From Phaeosaccion multiseriatum (Eukaryota; Ochrophyta, other classes), in assembly GCA_965112735.1 (NCBI GenBank), contig OZ218952.1, positions 1,240,001-1,304,000 of the forward strand: a DNA stretch of 64,000 nucleotides, read 5' to 3'. A program made the position numbers and the translations under genes. Under the pieces are notes generated by a model. The model was not told the origin of the DNA, ran no database searches, and saw nothing but the letters and a program-made list of their open reading frames with translations. Positions 11,692 through 21,700 of the stretch are shown here, piece by piece; position 1 is the stretch's first letter, and each line of letters begins with the position of its first letter.

Positions 11692-12137
11692 ACACACGTG
11701 GGTGAGTTTGAGTCGTGGGACTTTCTCATCCTTGGTTTTTGGCAGCAGCATACGGCGGCAGCACTGTGTGTAGAGCTTTAGTAGGCGAAACCGCTTGAGT
11801 TGCGTCGGGACACGCACGCAATAGTTTACTGTAGTTCAGGGGATGTTGGAAGGCTGACGACAGTAACACGTCAATGGCCCAGGCCCAGGCAGATGGCCCG
11901 TTTCTCCCGCTTGGTCGTTTAGGATGGCTCAGGGATCATGCGTTGCTATTACCGTGTCCTATCCCATGTGGAGAGCAACACGACTCTTTACAGTATTAAA
12001 AAATGATGGAGTGCGACGACGGTTACTTCCCCACACCTACGATTCCTGACACCGGTGCTGACGCCAAACACCACATCCCGTCCTCCTCCTCCTGTACATT
12101 GCTCCCACTCCCACTATTGCCGGGTCCACAAACCCCT
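11692..12137 (+). repeat. Left terminal inverted repeat of the 5.1 kb element
   Basis: It starts with cacgtgggtgagtttgagtc and ends with ccgggtccacaaacccct. It is the reverse complement of the right end with about 85-90% identity by eye and several indels. Shared blocks include the ggtttttggcagcagcatac, gtttaggatggctcagg and ggagagcaacacgactcttt segments. Confidence 0.8.
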
Positions 12138-12535
12138 GGGGTGGGGTGGAGACAGAGTAGAGGCGTATGGGGGTGGGGTGGAGACAGAGTAGAGGCATAT
12201 GGGGGTGGGGTGGAGACAGAGCAGAGGCAGGCATATGGGGGTGGGGTGGAGACAAGAGTAGAGGCATATGGGGGTGGGGTGGAGACAGAGCAGAGGCGTA
12301 TGGGGGTGGGGTGGAGACAGAGTAGAGGCAGGCATATGGGGGTGGGGTGGAGACAAGAGTAGAGGCATATGGGGGTGGGGTGGAGACAAGAGTAGAGGCA
12401 TATGGGGGTGGGGTGGAGACAGAGTAGAGGCAGGCATATGGGGGTGGGATGGAGACGCAGTAGAGGGAGGCATATGGGGGTGGGGTGGAGAAACAGAGTA
12501 GAGGCCTGTGTCCTCTAGGCGGGACACAAAGTAGA
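12138..12535 (+). repeat. Minisatellite in the element (units of ~32-36 bp)
   Basis: About a dozen units of the type tatgggggtggggtggagac plus agagtagaggc are arranged in tandem, with small variants such as an added aggc. The same repeat in opposite orientation lies at 7160-7390 inside the copy at 5.5-8.1 kb, so it belongs to the element. It is purine-rich and G-rich on the plus strand. Confidence 0.85.
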
Positions 12536-12597
12536 GGCATGTGGGGATGGCTTGGAGATGCAGTAGAGGGGTTGGCGGGGACACCTTCTGGTTGAGC

Positions 12598-15500
12598 GAG
12601 ACTGACAAAGACCGACCCCCCCACACTTGGCACAGAGAGGCAGGAACAGGGCTGCGCGAGAACTAAATGTCCGTTCAAAGCCCAAGGTAAGCAGCAAAGC
12701 AAGTCGCCGCCTCGTCGCCTCCTTGTCCCTCATGCCTCTCTCACTATCGTCCCAGGGCTCTCATGGGGGCGTGAGCGATGCCGATATCCGGGAGGCGCTG
12801 CCTGTTGCCGCCGACAGGGACGCCCTGCAGCATTTGGTCAACGTCCTGGTGGAGGAGGACGACGATAACGTCGGGCTGCCCCGTAAGCAGTACCACGCCA
12901 AGCAGTTGATGGAGAAGGTGGGTAGCCAGTAGTTTGCCTTTCCCTTTGCCCTGTGCCCTGTGCCCTTTGCCCTGAAAAGTCTCTTGGCTGGCTGCCCCTC
13001 AGGCTCGTACACGATTGCCCAACCGTCTGCTGAGGGGGCCAATCTTTACGCAGGGAACGAAGGACAGCATGCCTGCGCCGCTCCACGTGAGTGAGGAGGC
13101 CCTCCTGGCTGCCAAGCGCCCCACGCTTCAGCATGTGCCCCACCAACAGGTTGGTGTGCAGCTAGTTTTTCGTTCCTTGTCTTTGAGCGACCCCAACGCA
13201 AGTGGCTGACGACTCTCGCTCACCCGCAGATTGAGTGCCCCAAGTGCCGCATCAAGCTCATGGCGGGGGCGGAGGACGAGGGGGTCCTGCTCCGGAGCTT
13301 GCAAGCCCTGTGGCACCGGCATACGCATGGGCACCGCTTTGGCGACGTCGTCTTCTCGCATTGCACCCTCGGGGACCCCCAGCTCACCGCCAATCTCGAG
13401 TATGTCAGAACAGCACCCGAGGCGCCGGTGGAGCTCGAAGGCAAGCTACCCCGTCCGTCGCTCGAGTGGAACCGCGAGTGGCGCAGCGCGGCGCACAGAA
13501 TTTGGTCCGAGGCCCGAGCGAGAGACTTGAACGGGGCAAGGGGGGGCGGCGGTGTCATCCCCTTGTATGGCAGTGTCATTGTCAACTCGGGCACGACGCT
13601 CAAGCAGCGGGTGCACAACACTGCCCTTCTCGATGTCAGCGTAGCCGACGCGCTGCCCGGAGGAGAGGAGGAGAACGCCAAGGAGGCCGAGTTTTTCAGC
13701 ATTCTGTTTGCCACTGGAATGGACACGCTCCGGGAGCAGCAGAAGGAAGCACAATCGGCAGGCGGGACCCAAGGGGGCGTCCGGACATGCGGGGTGGTCC
13801 GGGGGATGACATGTGGTCCGGAGCGCCATCTTGAGAGCACAAGACCCGCCATCTTTGAGCTACCTTCGACGTCCTTCCTGACGCGCTTCGACTTCCAGAC
13901 AGACATGGTCGCGAGGGGCATGAACGCCTTTGGCCTCTTGTGCACGGCCCAGAACTGGAACGACAAGGGCTTTCTCATGAACCTGAAGGTCCCCAAGATC
14001 TTGTACCCCAGAGAGCTGTTCGTCTTTCTCAGCAACAAGACGCGGTATACATTCTGGAAAGTCAAGGAGGGCAACAAGAAGAGGGGCCGGGACGCCAACA
14101 GCAACGACTGCGGCGAAGACGATGACGTAGACGTGGATGTGATGCTCCCGGGGGAGGAGGACGGGGTGCTTGACGAGAGAAACATGATCCCCGACGACGA
14201 CCTGCGGCTGGAGGAGCAAGACGAGGGGGGTAGCAGGGATCGCGACCTGCAGCTGGACCTCGACGACGATCGCGACCTGCAGCTGGAGGAGCAAGACGAG
14301 GGGGGTAGCAGGGATCGCGACCTGCAGCTGGACCTCGACGACGATCGCGACCTGCAGCTGGAGGAGCAAGACGAGGGGGGTAGCAGGGATCGCGACCTGC
14401 AGCTGGACCTCGACGACGATCGCGACCTGCAGCTGGAGGAGCAAGACGAGGGGGGTAGCAGGAGTAGGACGCAGCCGCGAGATCCCGTGCCCCAGAACGG
14501 AGAAGACCAGACCACTGGTCGCGGCCTTATCAAGTACCTTCGCGACGTCGGCATGTCAGAAGAGGCGTGCGCCACATTCGCACTGGCCATGTCGCGCCAG
14601 GGCATCAACGTGTACCAACACAACGGCCCCAGCGAGCCCGGGGATGCCTTCCCCTTCAGAGCCAAGCTGTACTCGGTAAGCAATGGACTGCCTGTCACCT
14701 CAGCCACTGTAGACTGAGCGACCGAAAACCTACCAAGCTGCCTTCCTCACCCCGTTATCATTGACTTTGCATGTCTTGAGCCTTTTTTCGGGGTCCTGAC
14801 ACGCTGCCTCTCCATACTACTGGCTGCTATCGTACCACCACCATCAGGAGGGCGTCAACTTTTTTCAAAAGTGGCTGCGGCGAGCGAACATCTCCGCCGA
14901 CGAGAAGCTCCTCATGCTCGACCTGTGGAAGCGCGCTCCCTGCAGGGCGCACGACGGCACCTTCACGTGGGTTCATCTCATGAGCTTCCAGAAGGGCAGG
15001 TACACCATCTGCGCCCTCATGGGGTGGGCCTGCACCGACGGCTGCAATGGCCCCCGCGTCTGCTGCCTTGCCTTGGTGGCTGGGCTCTCGGAGTACCGGA
15101 TGTTCCAGGACTTCCGCGACGAGCTCAAGTGCGTCGGGAAGATTCGGTACTGGGAGGCCGCCTTCAAGAAGGACAACACCAGGCGCCAGTGCCTGAGTGT
15201 CCACTTCAAGGATCCACAGGTAGCTACAACCTCACCATCTTGCGTGCTTCGCTCCTCGGACTCGCTGACTGACGTGCGTCATCCACTGCCGTCGTTCGCT
15301 TCGCTCTCTTGCTTGTTTCCGACCACCAGACGTTCTACTGCATCTGCTGCCTCTTCGGCAATGATTGCAGCAGCTCAAGGACCAGCTTTGACTGTGTGAA
15401 GCGTCTCTTGGCGCTTCGCACCATGGCTGGAAACCCAGAGGGCGACCTCTTCGACAGCGAGTCCTTCGCCCTGGCCTTCCTCGTCACCTTCGCCGCCCAA

Positions 15501-15968
15501 GTCTATGGGGACGGGTCCATCGGGAAGGGCGAGGGCGACGGCACAAGTCCAGCCTCCTTCCTCATCTGTCTTACCGCCTCCGACTATGGAAGTCTCACCT
15601 TCGCCCAGAGGCTTCTGCCTCTGGCCATCCGGAAACTCACTGGCGACGAGCTGGAGTTCAGCGGTGGCATCGACGGAAACCTCAAGTACCACGAGGAGAC
15701 CAAGGCCTTGATCGGCGTCGTCTACAGCCTGCGTTGGAGCGGCAAGCGAGACTGGCTGGTGATCAACTACGCCTTGAATAAGGCGTGGGAAGACGCGGGG
15801 GTGATGTTCCGCCAGCTCGAGAGGAAGCGGCGCGACGTGAGGCGTGAGGACATTGACGCGATACCGTTCACAGCAAGGCGCGCCAGCACAACCTTCGGGA
15901 GCGACTTTGCTCCGTACGTTGGGGTCGTGCCCCCAGCAGCCGCAGCAGCAGCAGGGGCAGACGTGTAG
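12598..15968 (+). CDS. Unknown protein of the TIR element, candidate transposase
   Basis: Exons that splice in frame are about 12598-12686 (5' limit unclear), 12756-12917, 13003-13149, 13230-14675, 14848-15219 and 15330-15968, more than 900 residues in all. Visible parts, in order, are an acidic-helical segment (VSDADIREALPV), a CPKC pair at the start of the large exon, and a conserved core (WNREWRSAAHRIW, FGLLCTAQNWNDKGFL). An acidic tandem repeat follows, then a Cys-rich stretch containing HDGTFTWVHLMSF and CCLALVAGLSEYRMF, and last YCICCLFGND and an Ala-rich tail. The DGTF motif followed by a small hydrophobic strand and an S.Y..F helix resembles the first half of a MULE-type DDE core, but I could not place the second Asp or the Glu. 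The frame is open throughout, unlike the two other copies. The start codon was not located and may lie in missing 5' sequence. Confidence 0.6.
14195..14460 (+). repeat. 75 bp in-frame tandem repeat
   Basis: Three full units and part of a fourth encode 25 residues each, of the form DRDLQLEEQDEGGSR plus DRDLQLDLD. The units are almost identical at DNA level, which points to recent expansion or strong homogenisation. They add an acidic linker between the core and the Cys-rich C-terminal part of the element protein. Confidence 0.9.
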
Positions 15969-16198
15969 TGCGGCCATTGGTGATACGGCGTCATCATCCG
16001 TCAGTGGCTGTCCCATCCACTGAGCAAGCATGGGTACAAAGGAGAAGGAGAAGGAGAGAAGAGGGCTGGGGTTGGGGTTGGCAACAAGAAGAAGTGGGAG
16101 AAGCAAGAAGGGGGGGTGCAGGAGGGGAAGGTGAAATAGGGCGCACGGGCGGGAGGAGCAAAGTAGGAGGGAATCACACATGGCGAGTCCGGGATGTG

Positions 16199-16815
16199 GA
16201 GGGGTTTGTGGACCCGGCAATAGTGGGAGTGGGAGCAATGTAGAGGAGGAGGAGGACGGGATGTGGTGTTTGGCGTCAGCAACGGTGTCAGGAATCGTAG
16301 GTGTGGGAGGGGGTATGGTGGAGCCGCCTTTGCACTTGAGGAAGTAACCGTCGTCGCATCCATCGTATTGTACAGAAAGCAGAGTCTCGTGGACAAGAAT
16401 TTTGGTTGTTGATACTGTAAAGAGTCGTGTTGCTCTCCACATAGGATAGGAGTAGACGCATGGACGAGGTAATAGCAACCCCAAAGCCAGCCGCAGCCAG
16501 CCTTGTATCTATTGGCATTATCCCTGAGCCATCCTAAACGACCGACCTGCTGGGAGATGAGTGAGAAACGGGCCACGCCACCCGTTCTCACCGTATCTGC
16601 GTGGGCCTGGGCCATTGACATAGTACTGACTTTCAACATCCTTCAGCCTTCCTCCCCCTTCCAACATCCCCTGAACTAAACTATTGCGTGTCCCCACGCA
16701 ACGCAACGTAGGCGGTTTCGCCTACTAAAGCTCTACACACAGTGCTGCCGTATGCTGCTGCCAAAAACCAAGGACGAGAAAGTCCCACGACTCAAACTCA
16801 CCCACGTGCGTGCGC
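16199..16815 (-). repeat. Right terminal inverted repeat of the 5.1 kb element
   Basis: This is the inverted counterpart of 11692-12137, from ggggtttgtggacccggcaa to gactcaaactcacccacgtg. It is longer than the left TIR because of extra segments near 16300-16400, 16470-16510 and 16560-16640. The outermost ~110 bp are the best matched. Confidence 0.8.
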
Positions 16816-17679
16816 GCGCGATTGAGGGAGTGGGTGAATGAAGGAGAGGTGACAAGGGGAGGGAGCTCCCGCTCTCACTCCCTCGCTTGCATACTCACTC
16901 ACTCACGACCGTATTCACTCACTCGCTCCGTCACTCTCATCAACTCGCTACTTCACCCACACACACTCCCTCACTCCATCCCTCTCTCCCTTTGCATCAG
17001 TCTCCCTCGACCTGTCTCTCCCTCCCGCAAAATGGCATATCTAGCTATGGCCCGCCTTTGGCTCTGACGGATTGGTAGGGAGACAATGTTTTACCAGTAG
17101 TGCCATCGCAGTTTTTAGGGAGAGGCCATCGTCGTGCCTGACTGACAGTCTCATTGCCCTATCTACTGACTGCCTCACTGACTGACTTGTAGGTGATTGC
17201 GAGTTCACAGACATGGACCTGGGCGGTCTTGGAGCGGGCCCCGGCCGGGCGGACACGGCCCATGACCCCAAGCAATGTTCTCTCTGAGCTCGCAGCTGCT
17301 CAGCCTCTATCAGGTCAGTCAGTCAGGTAGTCCGTCGGTCAGTCGGTCAGTCCGTCGGTCAGTCCGTCAGTGAGGCAGTTGAGCAAGTGGCTCAGTCAGT
17401 CGGTCAGTCAGTCGGTCAGTCGGTCAGTCAGTCAGGCAGTCAGTCAGTCTGCCAGGCACCCCCGCCAGGCAGTCGGTCAGGCAGTCGGCCCGTGACTGAG
17501 TCAGACCCCCAATCGAACTCTATGAGTCTCTGTCTCCTCCGTCTGCCACCATCCTCTCTATACTACTAGTCCGACCAAGGTTTTGGAGTGCGAGTGGACG
17601 ACGAGTCAGACTGTGGGCGGAGGAGGCGGCCTCCCCAGTAGCATGGGTCAAGAACGGCAGCGCGCAGGTGGGGCCGCAG
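16816..17679. other. Spacer rich in simple repeats
   Basis: It holds (CACT)n-like tracts around 16880-16960 and (CAGT)n tracts at 17310-17450. A short open stretch at 17195-17333 bounded by splice-like sites, and another at 17569-17679, may be upstream exons of the DNA-PKcs-like fragment, but neither shows recognisable similarity. No other gene is seen. Confidence 0.35.
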
Positions 17680-18426
17680 GACTTTAGCTGGAGACAAACC
17701 CAGCAAGGAGCGAGGGGGAGGAGGAGGCTATGGGCAGTACCGCGGCGTACCTTTCCCAGAGCCAGGACACCTCCTTGCTCATGCGTAACATTGGCGGAGA
17801 CAGCGGTGCCGGCGGTGGTGGAGGCGTGACGGGGCGGCGCTACACAGCAGTCGCATCGAGGGGGGTGGTACGGGCGAAGCAAGGCGCCACGGCAAAGGAC
17901 GGAAGACCGCCGAAGGACGCCATGTTCAGGTACGTTCGGGTTTGTGAGGTTTTACAAATGTAGAGGTGGTTTGGGTGGACCTGTGACCTGTTTCGATGGC
18001 TGGTTCAAACACTTGTTTGGATGGAGGCGGGGGGAGGGGAGGTTGTCGCACGCACCGGTCGTAGAATAGTGCAGAGTACGCTGTTCTAGTACAAGCAGTT
18101 TGCGTAAAGTGGCACTCAAGTGAAATTTCGCCCCTCCTCCCTCCCCCTCCTTTTGTCCGGCACACGCAGGCGGTGCGTATCGGCAGGGGGAGCTCCCGGA
18201 CATTGAGATTCCTGTCAGGGACATACTAAAGCCCCTGCAGCACCTCGCCATGCTCCATGGAGGAGTGGCAAAGGAGCTCTTCGTGCAGTACTTCAGCCGT
18301 CTATACGTCGGGGGAGGAGGAGGAGGAAGCGCGCTTCCAGGTGTGGGGACGGGGCGTGGGCAGCACCAGCAGGATCACCAGTTGGTGGTAGCTACAGCAG
18401 CAGCAGTTGGTGATACACCAGCATGA
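17680..18426 (+). pseudogene. Fragment of a DNA-PKcs-like (PRKDC) gene, ending at the repeat array
   Basis: An exon ending at 17943 (frame of MGSTAAYLSQSQ..., ATG at 17730; donor gtgagg) joins one starting at 18170 to give AYRQGELPDIEI followed by ILKPLQHLA and AKELFVQYFSRLY. This matches the RQGDLPDIQI / LI.PLQA.A / IAKQLF..LFSGI block just N-terminal to the FAT domain of the catalytic subunit of DNA-dependent protein kinase, which acts in end joining. An alternative donor at 17930 would give a shorter exon but not the right phase. The frame then runs into Gly- and Gln-rich codons and stops at 18424-18426, right at the start of the repeat region. No FAT, kinase or FATC sequence follows anywhere in the window. 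This is either a truncated gene whose 3' part was displaced by the repeats, or a real gene whose remaining exons lie beyond them and outside the window. Confidence 0.6.
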
Positions 18427-18439
18427 GAGACAAGAGTGT

Positions 18440-18735
18440 CATCGGCTCCCCGCGGGGCTTCTCGGGCCCCCCGATAAGCAGAAGCCCGAGGTGGCCTGCG
18501 GCCGGCCGAAAGCAAGAAGCCCTGCAGGAAAGTAGCGAGAAGCCCAAGTCTCCCATCGTTTTTCCGCGCTTCGCGCGGAAAGTGATACACGTGGTCGAAA
18601 TTGATACACTCTTTATTTCATCGGCTCCAGACTGGCCTAGAAGCCTAGGCCTAGAGACGAAATTCGGCCGGCCTAGGGGGGGCGCAGGCCCCCGGCCTAG
18701 GCCTTTTGTTGGCGCAGCCCCCCCGGCCTAGGCCT
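18440..18735 (+). repeat. Left copy of a direct repeat flanking the (CCCT)n array
   Basis: It contains atcggctcc, ggcttctcgggcccc, ccgataagcagaagcc and gcaggaaagtagcgagaagc blocks that recur in the same order and orientation at 23866-24105. It also holds several cctaggcc palindromes. No coding potential is seen. Confidence 0.7.
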
Positions 18736-18736
18736 A

Positions 18737-18788
18737 TCGACCCTGGCCAAGATTACGGTGTGCGTCCCGGCCGTAATCAGTAAACAGC
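18737..18788 (+). repeat. Anchor sequence of the satellite, copy 1
   Basis: The sequence tcgaccctggccaagattac followed by a short inverted repeat (gattacgg ... ccgtaatc) leads into the CCCT tract. Close copies lie at 19566, 21236 and 26115, always at the boundary of CCCT runs. Confidence 0.85.
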
Positions 18789-21700
18789 TCTCCCTCTCTC
18801 CCTCCCTCCCTGCCTGCCTCCCACCCTCCCTGCCTCCTTCCCTCCTCCCTCCCTCCCTTCCTCCCTCCCTCCCTCCCTCCCTCCCTGCCTCCCTCCCTGC
18901 CTCCCACCCTCCCTGCCTCCTTCCCCCCTCCCTCCCTACCTTCCTCCCTCCCTCCCTCCCTCCCTCCCTGCCTGCCTGCCTCCCTGCCTCCCTCCCTCCC
19001 TGCCTCCCTCCCTCCCTCCCTCCCTCCCTCCCTCCCTCCCTCCCTCCCTCCCTCCCTTCCTTCCTCCCTCCCTCCCTCCCTGCCTCCCTCCCAGCCTCCC
19101 TCCCTCCCTCCCTCCCTCCCTCCCTTTCTCCCTCCCTCCCTCCCTCCCTCCCTCCCTCCCTTCCTCCCTCCCTCCCTGCCGGCCTCCCTCCCTCCCTCCC
19201 TCCCTGCCTCCCTCCCTGCCTGCCTCCCTGCCTCCCACCCTCCCTCTCTCCCTCCCTCCCTGCATGCCTCCCTCCCTCCCTCCCTCCCTCCCTCCCTCCC
19301 TCCCTCCCTCCCTCCCTCCCTCCCTCCCTCCCTCCCTCCCTCCCTCCCTCCCTCCCTCCCTCCCTCCCTCCCTCCCTCCCTCCCTCCCTCCCTCCCTCCC
19401 TCCCTCCCTCCCTCCCTCCCTCCCTCCCTCCCTCCCTCCCTCCCTCCCTCCCTCCCTCCCTCCCTCCCACCCTCCCTCCCTCCCTCCCTCCCTCCCTCCC
19501 TCCCTCCCTCCCTCCCTCCCTCCCTCCCTGCCTGCCTCCCACCCTCCCTGCCTCCCTGCCTCCCTTCGACCCTGGACAAGATTACGGTAAGCGTCCCGGT
19601 CGTAATCAGTAATCAGCCCTCCCCCTCTCCCTCCCTCCCTCCATCCCTCCCTCCCTCCCTCCCTCCCTCCCTCCCTCCCTCCCTCCCTCCCTCCCTCCCT
19701 CCCTCCCTCCCTCCCTCCCTCCCTCCCTGCCTGCCTCCCTGCCTCCCACCCTCCCTGCCTCCGTGCCTCCCTCCCTCCCTCCCTCCCTCCCTCCCTCCCT
19801 CCCTCCCTCCCTCCCTGCCTCACTGCCTGCCTTCCTCCCCCTCTCCCTCCCTCCCTCCATCCCTCCCTCCCTCCCTCCCTCCCTCCCTCCCTCCCTCCCT
19901 CCCTCCCTCCCTCCCTCCCTCCCTCCCTCCCTCCCTCCCTCCCTCCCTCCCTCCCTCCCTCCCTCCCTGCCTGCCTCCCTGCCTCCCACCCTCCCTGCCT
20001 CCGTGCCTCCCTCCCTCCCTCCCTCCCTCCTCCCTCCCTCCCTCCCTCCCTGCCTCACTGCCTGCCTCCCTCTCTCCCTCCCTCCCCCCATCCCTCCCTC
20101 CCTCCCTCCCTGCCTACCTCCCTGCCTCCCACCCTCCCTGCCTCCGTGCCTCCCTCCCTCCATCCCTCCTCCCTCCCTCCCTCTCTGCCTCCCTGCCTGC
20201 CTCCCTGCCTCCCTACCTGCCTGCCTGCCTCCCACCCTCCCTGCCTCCCTGCCTCCCACCCTCCCTGCCTCCCTGCCTCCCTCCCTCCCTCCCTCCCTCC
20301 CTCCCAGCCTCCCTCCCCGCCTCCCTCCCTCCCTCCCTCCCTCTCTCCCTCCCTCTCTCCCTCCCTCCCTCCCTCCCTCTCTCCCTCCCTCCCTCCCTCC
20401 CTCCCTCCCTCCCTCACTCACTCACTCACTCCTTCCCTCCCTCCCTCCCTTCCTCCCTCCCTCCCTCCCTCCCTCCCTCCCTGCCTGCCTGCCTGCCTCC
20501 CTGCCCTCCACCCTCCCTGCCTCCCTGCCTCCCTGCCTCCCTCCCTCCCTCCCTCCCTCCCTCCCTCCCTCCCTCCCTCCCTCCCTCCCTCCCTCCCTCC
20601 CTCCCTCCCTCCCTCCCTCCCTCCCTCCCTCCCTCCCTGCCTCCCTGCCTGCTGCCTCCCTGACTCCGTGCCTCCCTGCCTCCCTCTCTCCCTCCCTCCC
20701 TCCCTCCCTCCATCCCTCTCTCCCTCCCTCCCTCCCTCCCTCCCTCCCTCCCTCCCTCCCTCCCTCCCTCCCTCCCTCCCTCCCTCCCTCCCTCCCTCCC
20801 TCCCTCCCTCCCTGCCTGCCTCCCACCCTCCCTGCCTCCTTCCCTCCTCCCTCCCTCCCTTCCTCCCTCCCTCCCTCCCTCTCTCCCTCCCTCCCTCCCT
20901 CCCTCCCTCCCTCCCTCCCTCCCTCCCTCCCTCCCTCCCTCCCTCCCTCCCTCCCTCCCTCCCTCCCTCCCTCCCTCCCTCCCTCCTCCCTCCCTCCCTC
21001 CCTCCCTCCCTCCTTCCCTCCCTCCCTGCCTCCCTCCCTGCCTGCCTCCCTGCCTCCCACCCTCCCTCTCTCCCTCCCTCCCTGCATGCCTCCCTCCCTC
21101 CCTCCCTCCCTCCCTCCCTCCCTCCCTCCCTCCCTCCCTCCCTCCCACCCACCCTCCCTCTCTCCCGCCATCCCTCCCTCCCTCCCTCCCTCCCTCCCTG
21201 CCTGCCTCCCACCCTCCCTGCCTCCCTGCCTCCCTTCGACCCTGGACAAGATTACGGTAAGCGTCCCGGCCGTAATCAGTAATCAGCCCTCCCCGTCTCC
21301 CTCCCTCCCTCCATCCCTCCCTCCCTCCCTCCCTCCCTCCCTCCCTCCCTCCCTCCCTCCCTCCCTCCCTCCCTCCCTCCCTGCCTGCCTCCCTGCCTCC
21401 CACCCTCCCTGCCTCCGTGCCTCCCTCCCTCCCTCCCTCCCTCCTCCCTCCCTCCCTCCCTCTCTGCCTCACTGCCTGCCTCCCTCTCTCCCTCCCTCCC
21501 CCCATCCCTCCCTCCCTCCCTCCCTGCCTACCTCCCTGCCTCCCACCCTCCCTGCCTCCGTGCCTCCCTCCCTCCATCCCTCCTCCCTCCCTCCCTCTCT
21601 GCCTCCCTGCCTGCCTCCCTGCCTCCCTACCTGCCTGCCTGCCTCCCTGCCTCCCACCCTCCCTGCCTCCCTGCCTCCCACCCTCCCTGCCTCCCTGCCT

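Larger units (their letters stand above)
11692..16815 (+). mobile_element. ~5.1 kb transposon-like element with long terminal inverted repeats
   Basis: The two ends are inverted copies of one another (11692-12137 and 16199-16815) and enclose a plus-strand multi-exon gene (about 12600-15968) plus an intronic minisatellite. The gene has at least two further damaged copies at 4.5-8.1 kb, so the unit is repetitive in this genome. Long TIRs around a single spliced gene are typical of cut-and-paste DNA transposons; MULE-type elements in particular have TIRs of hundreds of bases. The internal protein is not one I can assign to a known transposase family. Confidence 0.75.

Noticed and set aside
13220-14707. 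Minus-strand 495-codon ORF antisense to the element's large exon
   Set aside because: Ser-rich complement of the acidic repeat; the plus frame is supported by conserved copies at 5.5-7 kb and by in-frame splicing.
17195-17333. Additional upstream exon of the DNA-PKcs-like gene
   Set aside because: Splice-like borders exist, but no frame shows similarity and the phase to the next exon could not be fixed.
19264-19560. True telomere or subtelomere end
   Set aside because: The repeat is CCCT without the A/T bases of known telomere units, and genes lie on both sides.
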